Positions 1 to 8,385 of a stretch of DNA of 64,000 bases are shown here, piece after piece. A program made the position numbers and the translations under genes. The number at the start of each line of letters is the position of its first letter. The stretch's first letter is position 1. The stretch covers positions 1-64,000 of the forward strand of contig JBKPCD010000120.1 of the NCBI GenBank assembly GCA_046727175.1, in the 5' to 3' direction. The DNA comes from JBKPCD01 sp046727175. GTDB lineage: Bacteria; Acidobacteriota; Vicinamibacteria; Vicinamibacterales; 2-12-FULL-66-21. The notes below the pieces were generated by a model. The model made no database searches, was not told the DNA's origin, and was given only the letters and a program-made list of their open reading frames with translations.

Positions 1-89
1 TAATCACTGATGAATTGCACTCGCTCGTCCATGGGCGACCTCTCTCGCCAGGGCATTGCACCTCCGTGTGCTTAGTTCCTGGCCGAAAA

Positions 90-135
90 GTGTTACCCAT
101 GTCGCCGGACAATTGTGTTACCCAGGTCGCCGGAC
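90..135. repeat. Pair of 21-nt direct repeats, possible IS-end remnant
   Basis: Two near-identical copies of a word beginning GTGTTACCCA and ending GTCGCCGGAC start at 90 and 115 (period 25; one mismatch, T versus G). Paired words of this type are familiar to me beside transposase genes of the integrase-core type, but no transposase lies in this window, so the mobile-element reading is inference. They sit immediately before the 14-nt array at the beta-lactamase 3' end. Confidence 0.45.
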
Positions 136-140
136 CGTAC

Positions 141-192
141 CAATCAGGGATTAGTGATCAGGGATTAGTGATCAGGGATTGGTGGTCAGGGA
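141..192. repeat. 14-nt tandem word array at the beta-lactamase 3' end (word family C)
   Basis: The 14-mer TTAGTGATCAGGGA is repeated at 151-164 and 165-178, with a variant at 179-192 and a partial unit before it. The array overlaps the last codons of the minus-strand beta-lactamase gene and contains its stop codon (158-160). The same word family forms the large inverted repeat at 27769-27953. Confidence 0.85.
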
Positions 193-1117
193 TTCGAGCC
201 TTGCCCGCGAAGTAATCGTAGATCATCCGCGAGATACGGGCGCCCGTCACGAGCGCATCGTTCTCGATCCCCCACCGCGTGTCCTGCACCTGGCGCGCAC
301 AGATCGCAATCGTGTAGCGCAGGTTCTTCCCGGTGACGATCGCGGCGTCGGCGCGGACGTGGCCTTTGGCGCCGTTCGGTCCGGGCTGCTTCTCCTCGTC
401 GGTGCCGGTCTTGTTTCCGACTTGCACCGAGTCGTCGGCTGGAAGGAGCCTCGGGATCATCCCCTTGTCCTGCTGCTTGCGCAGCGTTGTCAGCATGGCG
501 CGAGAGGCGTCGGCGCTGACGGCTTTGCCCTCCGCGATGAGCGCCATCAACCGCGCCATCTCCCGAGGCGTCGTCATTCCAAGACCAAACTCCCGCTCGA
601 GCTCGGGAAACAGGTCGGGGTGGCCATCGCGAAAGGTCGGCCGGAACAGCCGTGTCTCCGTAAAGCCCGCAGTCGCCAGCCCTTCGTCGATGCGGGCCGT
701 GCCAAGCCGGCCAATCAGCATGTTGGTGGCAGTGTTGTCGCTCAGAGCGATCATCAGGTAAATCAGATCTCCGACCGTCACCGCCAGGCCGTCGTGCAGG
801 TTTCTCAGTACGCCCGATCCGCCGACCTTCTCTTCGTCTCGCAGCGTCAGAACCGTGTCGAGCGACAGGCCGCCTTGTTCGGCTTGACGGTACGCCTCGA
901 ACATCACCGCCGTCTTGATGGTGCTTGCAGTTGGAAAGCGCACGTCCCCGCTGACCGCGATGACCTCGCCCGAATCGAGGTTGATCGCCGCCACTCCCAT
1001 GACGCCGCGGAAATCCTTCAGAGTTTGGCCAATCGACGCTTCCATGGACTGCGTGCCGCGTTGTGACAGACCGATTGCGATGACGGCCGCCACGACGACA
1101 GGAATTCCTCTCACCAC
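158..1117 (-). CDS. Class A beta-lactamase-like serine hydrolase
   Basis: The protein (319 aa) belongs to the serine beta-lactamase/transpeptidase fold and probably acts in the periplasm on beta-lactams or a related peptidoglycan substrate. A hydrophobic N-terminus (residues 4-18) looks like a signal sequence. The family motifs are visible: STIK with Ser65 and Lys68, SDN at 126-128, and KTG near residue 236 followed by T-D-E-E. The omega loop is unusual: aligned on the FPELE/MTTP region, the position of the deacylating Glu166 appears to be Phe, and Asn170 appears to be Glu. It may therefore be a weak enzyme or a penicillin-binding protein. The start used is GTG at 1117; ATG at 1045 is the alternative but would remove the signal. 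The last residues (SLITNP) and the stop come from the 14-nt array. It is divergent from the HTH gene. Confidence 0.85.
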   Translation of the reverse strand: MVRGIPVVVAAVIAIGLSQRGTQSMEASIGQTLKDFRGVMGVAAINLDSGEVIAVSGDVRFPTASTIKTAVMFEAYRQAEQGGLSLDTVLTLRDEEKVGGSGVLRNLHDGLAVTVGDLIYLMIALSDNTATNMLIGRLGTARIDEGLATAGFTETRLFRPTFRDGHPDLFPELEREFGLGMTTPREMARLMALIAEGKAVSADASRAMLTTLRKQQDKGMIPRLLPADDSVQVGNKTGTDEEKQPGPNGAKGHVRADAAIVTGKNLRYTIAICARQVQDTRWGIENDALVTGARISRMIYDYFAGKARIPDHQSLITNP

Positions 1118-1385
1118 GCGTGACTATATTCCCGAACCATCTGACGGCTCCACTCTGGTCACCGCCGCGCCGCCGAACCCGGTGACGCGTTGTGGCTCCC
1201 CCTTACAGGGGAGAAAGAGCGCTCGCCGGAGAGGTCGATTCGCGGCTTCTGCCGCCACGGCTCCGGTGATCGCATGGTTCCGCAAAAAAAATTACAAAAT
1301 GGGCAATGATCAGCTTGCGCAATCGAGGGAACTCGGCGCATACTCCGCATGCGCGCTGCGACAGACACAACCCCTAGTGCCGGAG

Positions 1386-2015
1386 ATGACGGACACCACC
1401 ACGCTTGGGCTTTACCTGCGACGCGAGCGTGAGCGTCGCGGCCTCACGCTCCGAGTCATTTCTGAAAACACCAAGGTGTCACTGACCCTGCTCGAGGGAC
1501 TCGAGGCCGACAACATTTCCCGCTGGCCCGGCGGGATCTTCCGCCGGGCGTTCGTTCGCTCGTATGCGCAGTGCGTCGGGCTCGATCCGGATGACGTGTT
1601 CCGTCGCTTCGAGGAACAGTTTCGGCCGCCGGAGTTCGAAGTCGCGCGCCCATCGGGCTCGCCGCTCGTTCAGATCGTACAGGCTGCCGCTGTTGAGCAG
1701 GCGAGCAGACCGGCGGCTCTCGGTAATCCGCCTCCAGGTCGCTCTCGCGTTCTTGGAACTGCTGCCGATCTCACCGTCGCCGTCGTCCTGGCATTCGGGA
1801 GTGCCGCTGCCGGGTCGCGACTGCTCTGGCCGGTTTTGTTGATCGCCGTGTACTACGCTGTCGGGATTCTGCTCACCGGGACGAGCCCGATGGTCGCCCT
1901 GCTCTCGGACCAGTCCTCGCCCGCTCCACGGCCCGATCGCGCCCTCCGAGGTTCACAACCGGCAGCCGACAGTCCTCTTCCCCATCGTCGAGGCATGCAG
2001 CCCGGCGTCTCGTAA
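1386..2015 (+). CDS. RodZ-like HTH protein with C-terminal membrane segments
   Basis: This 209-aa protein has an N-terminal helix-turn-helix of the HTH_25 (RodZ/YfgA-like) type at about residues 6-72, with the typical TLRVISENTKVS and RWPGGIFRRAFVR segments. A Pro-rich linker and two hydrophobic stretches at about 120-165 follow, so it is predicted to be membrane bound with the HTH in the cytoplasm. It lacks the long periplasmic domain of true RodZ, so a direct role in cell shape is not shown. The ATG at 1386 was chosen because it puts the HTH at the N-terminus; the reading frame stays open far upstream through sequence antisense to the beta-lactamase. It is divergent from the beta-lactamase, with a 268-bp gap. 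Confidence 0.8.
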   Translation: MTDTTTLGLYLRRERERRGLTLRVISENTKVSLTLLEGLEADNISRWPGGIFRRAFVRSYAQCVGLDPDDVFRRFEEQFRPPEFEVARPSGSPLVQIVQAAAVEQASRPAALGNPPPGRSRVLGTAADLTVAVVLAFGSAAAGSRLLWPVLLIAVYYAVGILLTGTSPMVALLSDQSSPAPRPDRALRGSQPAADSPLPHRRGMQPGVS

Positions 2016-2066
2016 GCGCGGATTTCGCGGATTTTGGTGGGCTACGTGGATTTGCGGATTACGGAT
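2016..2066. repeat. Single arm of GCGGATTT word repeat
   Basis: Directly after the HTH stop the word GCGGATTT recurs in degenerate form (2018-2063: GCGGATTTCGCGGATTTTGG, then TGGATTTGCGGATTACGG). No inverted partner arm was seen nearby. The word resembles the left arm of the hairpin at 8386-8498. Confidence 0.6.
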
Positions 2067-2203
2067 CAGTCGTGTCCTGCTAGACTGCGCGCTGAGCGAC
2101 TCTGATACTCAACTGGGACCTTCGGTCGTTTAGCGGTTTCTGTTGAGCTGATTTGGAGCCGCTGGTTAACGCCTTGCATGCTGCGGGCGAGGAGGGTGTA
2201 CGC

Positions 2204-2455
2204 ATGGCGATTCTGTCGTGGATTCTGTTCGGGCTCGTAGTCGGGATCATCGCAAAGCTCCTGATGCCGGGGCGCGACCCGGGTGGGTTCATCGTCACCA
2301 TCCTGCTTGGTATTGCCGGCGCGCTCGTCGGCGGATTCATCGGTCGGGCGATGGGGTTCTACGGTCAAGGCCAGAGCGCCGGGTGGCTGATGTCCATCCT
2401 CGGCGCAATTGTGCTGCTGTTTATCTATCGACTCGCTGTGCGACGCGGCGCCTGA
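2204..2455 (+). CDS. GlsB/YeaQ/YmgE family membrane protein
   Basis: This 83-aa protein is almost entirely hydrophobic, with about three membrane helices separated by Gly-rich turns. The ILSWILFGLVVGIIAK start, the LMPGRDPGG loop and the GFIGRAMGF segment are typical of the transglycosylase-associated/GlsB family (PF04226). These are small inner-membrane proteins induced by stress whose molecular activity is unknown. The ATG at 2204 fits the family's N-terminus and has a strong ribosome binding site (GGAGGG at 2191-2196). A longer form from 2153 is possible but would add non-conserved residues. Confidence 0.9.
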   Translation: MAILSWILFGLVVGIIAKLLMPGRDPGGFIVTILLGIAGALVGGFIGRAMGFYGQGQSAGWLMSILGAIVLLFIYRLAVRRGA

Positions 2456-2664
2456 GCGACCTCGTTGCGCCAGGATTCCGGGGTGCCGCTGCCGCGGTGT
2501 CACCGCGGCGCGGGACCCGTAACCAACCGTATCGCCGACCAGATTTCACCCGCCATTGGAAGAAGCGTCTTCGGTTGTGACACCGTTCGTACTGTCGCCT
2601 GGTGTCACGTTAAGATGGAGACGATTCCGTCCACAATCAGCGCGTTACAAAGGAGAATCCGAAA

Positions 2665-3399
2665 ATGCTTCGCGCGGTTCGTGTGGGTGCGATCGTGCTC
2701 GCGACTGCTTTCGCGGCCGGAGCCTCACACGCCCAGACTGTAGACGAGCTCGTCGCGAAGAACCTCGAAGCCAAGGGAGGCCTCGAAAAGCTCAGGGCCG
2801 TCAACAGCGTGAAATCGACAGCCAGAATCCAGTCGCAGGGCGTTGAAACGTCCATGATCCTGTGGGCAAAACGGCCGAACCTGTTCCGCCGCGAAATGCA
2901 GGGCCAGGGCAACACGGTCATCATTGCGTTCGATGGAAAGACTGTCTGGGCGATCAACCCTATGACGGGATCGAGTGCACCGCAGGCGGTAACGGGACCG
3001 CTCGCCGACATGACGCGGGAGCAGGCCGATTTCGACGGGCCCCTCATCGACTACAAGAGGCGCGGATTCACGATTGAGCTCGTCGGCAAGGAAACGCTGA
3101 AGGACAGGCCGGTGTATCACCTGAAGATCACGAGCAAGACCGGCCAGATCCAGCACTACTACCTCGACGGCGATTCCGGCCTTGAAGTGAAAACGTCTCA
3201 AACGATGGCGCAGGGGGGGCAGACGATAGAGATTTCGAGCGCGATGTCAAACTATCAGAAGGTGAATGGCTTCGCCGTCCCCTTCAGCCTGCAGCAGTCG
3301 ATGAACGGCAACATCGCCGCTCAGATTACGCTGGAGAAGATTGAATTCAACGTCCCGATGGACCAGTCGCTGTTCACGATGCCTGCCGAGAAGAAATAA
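2665..3399 (+). CDS. Secreted LolA-like outer-membrane lipoprotein-sorting protein
   Basis: This 244-aa protein begins with a clear Sec signal peptide (residues 1-23, ending SHAQ). The mature part has the alternating beta-strand pattern of the LolA/LppX fold, starting with a helix (VDELVAKNLEAKGG), which is typical of acidobacterial 'outer membrane lipoprotein-sorting protein' homologues. A role in holding lipids or lipoproteins in the periplasm is inferred from the fold only. AAGGAG lies ahead of the ATG. It appears to be a single gene, and its 3' end overlaps the convergent degenerate receiver gene by 26 nt. Confidence 0.8.
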   Translation: MLRAVRVGAIVLATAFAAGASHAQTVDELVAKNLEAKGGLEKLRAVNSVKSTARIQSQGVETSMILWAKRPNLFRREMQGQGNTVIIAFDGKTVWAINPMTGSSAPQAVTGPLADMTREQADFDGPLIDYKRRGFTIELVGKETLKDRPVYHLKITSKTGQIQHYYLDGDSGLEVKTSQTMAQGGQTIEISSAMSNYQKVNGFAVPFSLQQSMNGNIAAQITLEKIEFNVPMDQSLFTMPAEKK

Positions 3400-3796
3400 G
3401 GCAGCCGTAAACGCGGTCCAGCAGATCTGCGCCGGTGAAGGGGCGAACGAGGACGTTGCCGTCCTGGTGGCCGCTCGTGCCGGCCGGTGCGAGGAACAAC
3501 GATCGAAGATTCGGCGAGTGGCGCTTCAGGCGTTCGGCAAGTGCCGGTCCTGATCCATCTGCCATCGAGAGCTCGGCGATCAGGATGTCCGTCGGGCGAC
3601 CACTGAGACACGCGAGCAGCGCGTGGCCGGAGTGTCGTGCGTGCATGACGGCGAAGCCGTCTTCCTCCAGCACGCGACCACATTCTTCGCCGAAGCTCGT
3701 ATCTTCAGCAACGACGAGCACCGTGACTGACGCCGCCCTGGCGGGACGCAGCACGCGGTCGACGGAGTACTGGCGGTTGCCAGCTCGAGACGCCAT
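3374..3796 (-). CDS. Degenerate response-regulator receiver domain protein
   Basis: This 140-aa protein is a single CheY-like receiver fold. Strand 1 is TVLVVAEDTSF, the position of the phosphoacceptor strand is DILIAELSMADGSG, and the strand 5 region is VLVRPF. The usual phosphoacceptor Asp appears to be Glu (IAEL), and the conserved Lys before Pro-Phe is Arg. It may therefore be a non-phosphorylatable receiver that works by binding a partner. It follows the LytTR two-component pair on the same strand after a 120-bp gap, so a link to that pathway is plausible but not shown. The first 24 residues are not conserved-looking, and the true start may lie further in. Its 3' end overlaps the convergent LolA-like gene. 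Confidence 0.6.
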   Translation of the reverse strand: MASRAGNRQYSVDRVLRPARAASVTVLVVAEDTSFGEECGRVLEEDGFAVMHARHSGHALLACLSGRPTDILIAELSMADGSGPALAERLKRHSPNLRSLFLAPAGTSGHQDGNVLVRPFTGADLLDRVYGCLISSRQAS

Positions 3797-3916
3797 AGTC
3801 GCGATTCTCGAGTGGCAAGCGCGATGCCGCCCGTAAACTGCCCGAATCGGCCCGATCTCGCCGGTCAGCGGCGCCGGCCGTTACGATACTGATCGGGCTC
3901 TCACGATTTCGGCTTG

Positions 3917-4684
3917 TCACACTCTTCCGAGCCGCTCCTGCAGCTTCTCTCGATATCCGCGGCTCAGCGTCAGGCGCGTCCCAGTGCGCAGGACCACGGC
4001 GTATTCCCCGTTCAACCAGGGCTGCATTTCCTGGATTCGCTCCATGTTGACGATGCGGGATCGATGGATCCGGAAGAACTTTTCCGGATCGAGTCTGCCT
4101 TCGATGGCATTCATCGTTTCCCTGAGGAGGTGCGAGGTATTGCCGACGTGAAGCCGCACGTAATTGCCGGCGGCCTCGATCCAGTCGATTTCGTCCATTC
4201 GCAGGAAGAAGAGCCGGCCCGCCGACTTCACGACGAGGCGATCGGATCTCGGCTGATCCCGCCGAAGATCCTTGACCAGCGCCAGAAGACGTCGGCCGAG
4301 ATCGCCAGTCTCGTCCCGCTCGATATGCTTGCGCGCTCGCTGGAGCGCCTCGGTGAAACGCTCGCGATCGAACGGCTTGAGGATGTAGTCGAGCGCCCTG
4401 ACCTGAAACGCCCGAAGGGCGTGCTGGTCGTACGCGGTCACGAAGATGACGAGTGGCATGCGGTCCGTACCGACCGCGTCGATGACGTCGAAGCCGTTCA
4501 TCTGCGGCATCTGAACATCGAGGAACATCAGGTCCGGCGCGTGGTCTTGAATTGCCGTAATGGCCTCCTCGCCGTCGCGGCACTGGCCAACGACCTCGAT
4601 GTCCGGCTCCGATGAGAGCAGTGTGGCCAGACGTTCTCGAGCAAGAGGTTCGTCGTCGACGATGAGGGTCTTTATTTTTTTCAT
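3917..4684 (-). CDS. LytTR-family response regulator
   Basis: This 255-aa protein has an N-terminal receiver domain (about 1-125) with acidic residues Asp10 and Asp11, phosphoacceptor Asp56 (FLDVQMP) and the KPF lysine near 105. A LytTR DNA-binding domain occupies about 145-250 (WIEAAGNYVRLH; FFRIHRSRIVNM; LSRGYREKL). It is expected to bind direct repeats upstream of its targets after phosphorylation by the kinase encoded 27 bp upstream on the same strand. The pair is a LytS/LytR-like (AlgZ/AlgR-like) system whose stimulus cannot be read from the sequence. Confidence 0.95.
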   Translation of the reverse strand: MKKIKTLIVDDEPLARERLATLLSSEPDIEVVGQCRDGEEAITAIQDHAPDLMFLDVQMPQMNGFDVIDAVGTDRMPLVIFVTAYDQHALRAFQVRALDYILKPFDRERFTEALQRARKHIERDETGDLGRRLLALVKDLRRDQPRSDRLVVKSAGRLFFLRMDEIDWIEAAGNYVRLHVGNTSHLLRETMNAIEGRLDPEKFFRIHRSRIVNMERIQEMQPWLNGEYAVVLRTGTRLTLSRGYREKLQERLGRV

Positions 4685-4711
4685 GGTGGTTGTCCCGTCC
4701 AGGTTGCTGAG

Positions 4712-6007
4712 TTATGCGATCGGTCGCGGATAGCGTTGAGCCATGCCGTTCCTGGTTCGTGTCGATCCGACAGCGTCATGACGAGAGGTGATGTTCGTGT
4801 CTGCGGACTCGGCCCCGTGGACCGCAGCGCGAGCGGCCTCGGTCCGCCACGGAATCGCAATGACCACGGCGAGACCGGCCTGCTGACGATGGAACTCGAA
4901 GCGGTAATCGGCGCCGAAGAGGTGCTGAAGACGCGCGCGCGTCGTCGACACGCCGATGCCCTTCTGAAGCGCCGTCAGCGCGTCTTCAGAGAGCCCGACC
5001 CCGTCGTCGCGAACCTCCATCAGCAGTTTGTCGCCGTCACGTCGCGCAGAGACGTGGATGTGGCCCGGGCCAGCCTTCTTTGCGATGCCGTGCTTGATCG
5101 CGTTCTCGACGAGCGGCTGCAGGATGAAGTTCGGGACGGACGCGTCGAGCGTTTCCGGCTGCACGTCGAAGCGCGCGACGAGGCGATCGGCGAATCGCGT
5201 CTGCTCGATCTGAAGGTACTTCGACAGGAACTCCAGCTCGACTTTGAGGGTGATTTCCTGCTGGCCTGTGTTCTCGAGCGTGATCCTCAACAGGTCGCTG
5301 AGCTGCATCAACGTGCGATCCGCGGCTTCGACATCGCGGTGCATCAGTGTCGAGATCGCGTGCAGCGTGTTGAAAAGAAAATGCGGGTGGAGCTGGTGTT
5401 GCAGCGCCTTGAGCTGCGCAGCCACGAGCTTCGTCTCCAGGCTGGCAGCCGCGAGCGCTCGATCGCGTGATTCACGATAGTACAGGACGGCGTGGCTGAC
5501 GCCGACGATGGCCCCGTACGTGACCATTTCCCAGTCGAGGTTGCGAACAAGCGAGCGCTGAACCTGTTCCCACCACTCGAACGGCTTGCCAGCCGCGATT
5601 GCGAGCCGCCACGAGACCGCAGTCACGCCCATCGAGTGGGCCAGGCAGAACACAATCATGGACGGAAGGTGCACTGCCATCGCTCGCGCCAGCCCCTGCC
5701 GCTCGAAACGGAAGTGCTGCGACAACCACACGATTGCCGGCGTCAACGCGGCGAGGATGTACCAGTAGGCGAAATTCAGGATGACCATCCATCGCCAGTA
5801 ACTCGCCGAGTCCTCTCCGAGCGAGATGGCCACCCGCCACGCAAGGATCGCCGAGACGACTCCCATCACCGTCGCCGCAATGAGAATCAGCGACCAGTGC
5901 ACTCCGTAGCGCGGGTGGACGCGAGCCGGCAGATCGGTGCCGGAGCCGGACGGGTCGAGACGACTGTCGAGGGGCGGTTTCATGATGCCGGCACTGATGA
6001 AGTCCAC
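4712..6007 (-). CDS. LytS-type sensor histidine kinase
   Basis: This 431-aa protein has four predicted membrane helices in its N-terminal half (about 38-165). The His_kinase (PF06580) core follows, with the H-box QLHPHFLFNTLHAIS near residue 210, and then a HATPase_c domain (VENAIKHGI N-box; DDGVGLSE G1; GIGVSTTRARL). It should autophosphorylate and pass phosphate to the LytTR regulator 27 bp downstream. The start shown is GTG at 6007; ATG at 5983 (residue 9) is an equal alternative, and neither has a clear ribosome binding site. The C-terminal 40 residues are low in conservation. Divergent from speA across 425 bp. Confidence 0.93.
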   Translation of the reverse strand: MDFISAGIMKPPLDSRLDPSGSGTDLPARVHPRYGVHWSLILIAATVMGVVSAILAWRVAISLGEDSASYWRWMVILNFAYWYILAALTPAIVWLSQHFRFERQGLARAMAVHLPSMIVFCLAHSMGVTAVSWRLAIAAGKPFEWWEQVQRSLVRNLDWEMVTYGAIVGVSHAVLYYRESRDRALAAASLETKLVAAQLKALQHQLHPHFLFNTLHAISTLMHRDVEAADRTLMQLSDLLRITLENTGQQEITLKVELEFLSKYLQIEQTRFADRLVARFDVQPETLDASVPNFILQPLVENAIKHGIAKKAGPGHIHVSARRDGDKLLMEVRDDGVGLSEDALTALQKGIGVSTTRARLQHLFGADYRFEFHRQQAGLAVVIAIPWRTEAARAAVHGAESADTNITSRHDAVGSTRTRNGMAQRYPRPIA

Positions 6008-6076
6008 GCCGCTGTGCTGTCAGACGGGCGACGGCGTTCGTCCGCTGGTCCCGAGCCTGGGCCCAATTGCATGCTC

Positions 6077-6115
6077 AACGTTAGACGTATGAACGGGCTC
6101 TTTCGTGTCGTTAAT
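6077..6115. promoter_or_regulatory. Possible LytTR-type direct-repeat operator
   Basis: AACGTTAGA (6077-6085) and GTCGTTAAT (6107-6115) both resemble the CGTTNA core of LytTR boxes and are 30 bp apart, about three helical turns. They lie 70-108 bp upstream of the kinase-regulator operon, where autoregulation is common in this family. The match is short and the spacing is not the classic 21-22 bp. Confidence 0.3.
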
Positions 6116-6236
6116 TGTTAGTATTGCGCGACTTGCATCACTGATATTGGGCGATACGTGTGGAGGATTCGGTTCGTCAATCTGAAGCGAACGCTCGCCC
6201 CGGTCCGAGGGTGATTCGTCCCTGAGCGATCTGGAA

Positions 6237-6356
6237 CCGGTTCAGGGTTCAGGCTTCAAGGTCCTGGGTTCAACGGGCGCAGTTCGGGCTTCAACGTTCG
6301 TAGTGAGGACCTCCGATTGCCGACGATGAGCGATATGAACCCTGAACCTTGGAGCA
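6237..6356. repeat. GGTTCAGGGTTCAGG word repeat with inverted partner (word family G)
   Basis: The left arm 6237-6275 repeats GGTTCAGG, GGCTTCAAGG and CTGGGTTCAA; the right arm at 6337-6356 (GAACCCTGAACCTTGGAGC) is its reverse complement. The arms are separated by about 60 nt. A shorter copy of the word occurs at 37766-37782. Confidence 0.6.
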
Positions 6357-6432
6357 AGCGGGCAGAGCCCGCGAGCAAAATTTTCGCCAACGTCATCGCT
6401 GAAGATCATGGAAGCTGCCGTATCATGATCGC

Positions 6433-8382
6433 GTGAGCATATCGACAACCCGCGTTCACCGTAACTGGCAGACCGGTGACGTTTTCACCGTCACCGACGC
6501 CACTGAGCTCTATGAGGTTGATCGTTGGGGGAAGGGCTACTTCTCGATCTCGCAGGCGGGACACGTTCTTGTCCATCCGACGAAGGACCCCTCACGAGCC
6601 ATCGACCTCAAGCAGCTGACCGACCACCTGCTGCTGCGGGGGATCCACCTCCCGGTGCTCATCAGGTTTCGCGACATCCTCCGGCACCGCGTCGGCGACA
6701 TTCACCACGCCTTTCAGTCCGCCATTACCCAGCATCAGTACGACGGCGGCTATATCTGCGTCTATCCCATCAAGGTGAACCAGCAGCGGCAGGTCGTCGA
6801 GGAAGTCCTGGATTTCGGCCGCGAGTACGGCTTCGGGCTCGAAGCCGGCTCCAAGCCGGAGCTGCTGGCGGTAGTTGCGCAGGCCTACAACGACACGCCG
6901 ATCATCTGCAACGGGTTCAAGGACGCGGAGTTCATCGAGATGGCGATGCTGGCCCAGAAAATCGGGCGAAACGTCATCCCGGTGGTGGAAAAGTACACCG
7001 AGCTCGGCCTGATTCTGAAGTACGCGGAGAAGGTGGGCGTTCGGCCGCAGATTGGGATGCGCGTGAAGCTGGCGGCCCGTGGGGGAGGGCGCTGGCAGAG
7101 CTCCGGCGGCTATCGATCGAAGTTCGGTCTGACGGTCGCCGAGATCCTCCGCGGTCTCGAAGAGCTGAAGGCGCTGGGGATGCAGGATTGCTTCAAGCTT
7201 CTGCACTTCCATCTGGGCAGTCAGATTCCCAACATCCGGATCGTCAAGGGTGCGCTCAACGAAGCGGCGCGCATCTACGCGGAGCTCGTGAAGGCCGGAG
7301 CGGGGCTGCGCTACCTGGATGTCGGGGGCGGCCTCGGCGTGGACTACGACGGCTCGCAGACCAATTTCGAATCGAGCGTCAACTACACGCTCGAAGAGTA
7401 CGCGAACGACGTCGTTTATCACATCCAGACGGTGTGCGACGACGCCGGCGTCAAGCACCCGACGATCGTGTCCGAGAGCGGCCGCGCGATCGTCGCGTAC
7501 CACAGCGTCCTCATCTTCAACGTTCTTGGCGTCTCTGCGTTCGGCGAGGAGAAGATTCCCGAGACCATCTCGCCGGCAGAGGCCGAGCAGCCCGTCATCG
7601 ATCTGCTCGAAACCTACAACAATCTCTCAATCCGCAACGCGCTGGAGAGCTACCACGACGCCCAGCAGGCGCTCGACATGGCGCTCAATCTGTTCAGCGG
7701 CGGCTACCTGCCGCTCGACCAGCGGTGTCAGGCCGAGAACCTCTACTTCGCGATTCTCGTGAAGCTCAAAAAGCTGGTCAGCCAGATGGACGATGTCCCG
7801 GAGGACCTCCAGGGGCTGGACGATGCGATGGCGGACACCTACTTCTGCAATTTCTCGCTGTTCCAGTCCTGTCCCGACAGCTGGGCCATCAAACAGCTCT
7901 TCCCGCTCATTCCCATCCATCGACTGAACACGCCGCCAACGCACCACGCGGTCCTCGGCGACATCACGTGTGATTCCGATGGCAAGATCGATCAGTTCAT
8001 CGATCGACGAGACGTGAAGCGGACGCTGCCGCTCCACAGCGTCAATGGCGAGCCCTACTACCTTGGCGTGTTTCTCGTCGGCGCGTACCAGGAGATCCTT
8101 GGCGACCTGCACAACCTCTTTGGCGATACGCACGCCGTCCATGTCAGTCTTGACGAGCGCGGCAATGTCGTGCTCGACGCGGTGATCAAGGGGGATACGG
8201 TCAAGGAAGTGCTCGATTACGTCGAGTTCGACGCCGCCACGCTGGTCCGCAAGCTCCGGAGCGACGTGGAGCTCGCCGTCCGCGAAGGAAAGATCAATTA
8301 CGAAGAATCAGGACGGCTGCTCGAGTTCTACGAGGAAGGATTGCAAGGTTACACCTACCTCGAGGATCCGAAGGAGCGTTAG
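6433..8382 (+). CDS. speA: Biosynthetic arginine decarboxylase
   Basis: This 649-aa protein matches the full length of SpeA, the PLP-dependent group III decarboxylase that converts arginine to agmatine for polyamine synthesis in the cytoplasm. Lys114 in the YPIKVNQ motif is the expected PLP Schiff-base lysine. The Gly-rich DVGGGLGVDYDG and SESGRAIVAYHSV segments bind the cofactor phosphate, and the C-terminal TCDSDGKID motif carries the catalytic Cys. The start is GTG at 6433; an ATG at 6425 is out of frame and ends at once. No other polyamine gene is adjacent. A word-repeat hairpin starts 4 nt after the stop. Confidence 0.97.
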   Translation: MSISTTRVHRNWQTGDVFTVTDATELYEVDRWGKGYFSISQAGHVLVHPTKDPSRAIDLKQLTDHLLLRGIHLPVLIRFRDILRHRVGDIHHAFQSAITQHQYDGGYICVYPIKVNQQRQVVEEVLDFGREYGFGLEAGSKPELLAVVAQAYNDTPIICNGFKDAEFIEMAMLAQKIGRNVIPVVEKYTELGLILKYAEKVGVRPQIGMRVKLAARGGGRWQSSGGYRSKFGLTVAEILRGLEELKALGMQDCFKLLHFHLGSQIPNIRIVKGALNEAARIYAELVKAGAGLRYLDVGGGLGVDYDGSQTNFESSVNYTLEEYANDVVYHIQTVCDDAGVKHPTIVSESGRAIVAYHSVLIFNVLGVSAFGEEKIPETISPAEAEQPVIDLLETYNNLSIRNALESYHDAQQALDMALNLFSGGYLPLDQRCQAENLYFAILVKLKKLVSQMDDVPEDLQGLDDAMADTYFCNFSLFQSCPDSWAIKQLFPLIPIHRLNTPPTHHAVLGDITCDSDGKIDQFIDRRDVKRTLPLHSVNGEPYYLGVFLVGAYQEILGDLHNLFGDTHAVHVSLDERGNVVLDAVIKGDTVKEVLDYVEFDAATLVRKLRSDVELAVREGKINYEESGRLLEFYEEGLQGYTYLEDPKER

Positions 8383-8385
8383 GAC

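Larger units (their letters stand above)
6008..6432. other. 425-bp divergent intergenic region between the histidine kinase and speA
   Basis: It holds possible LytTR sites (6077-6115), AT-richer DNA around 6100-6160 that probably carries the promoters, and a GTTCAGG word repeat with an inverted partner (6237-6356). No open reading frame in it looks like a gene. Confidence 0.6.

Noticed and set aside
179..1066. Plus-strand frame opposite the beta-lactamase gene
   Set aside because: High GC creates long open frames on the opposite strand; there are no motifs, and codon use fits the minus-strand gene.
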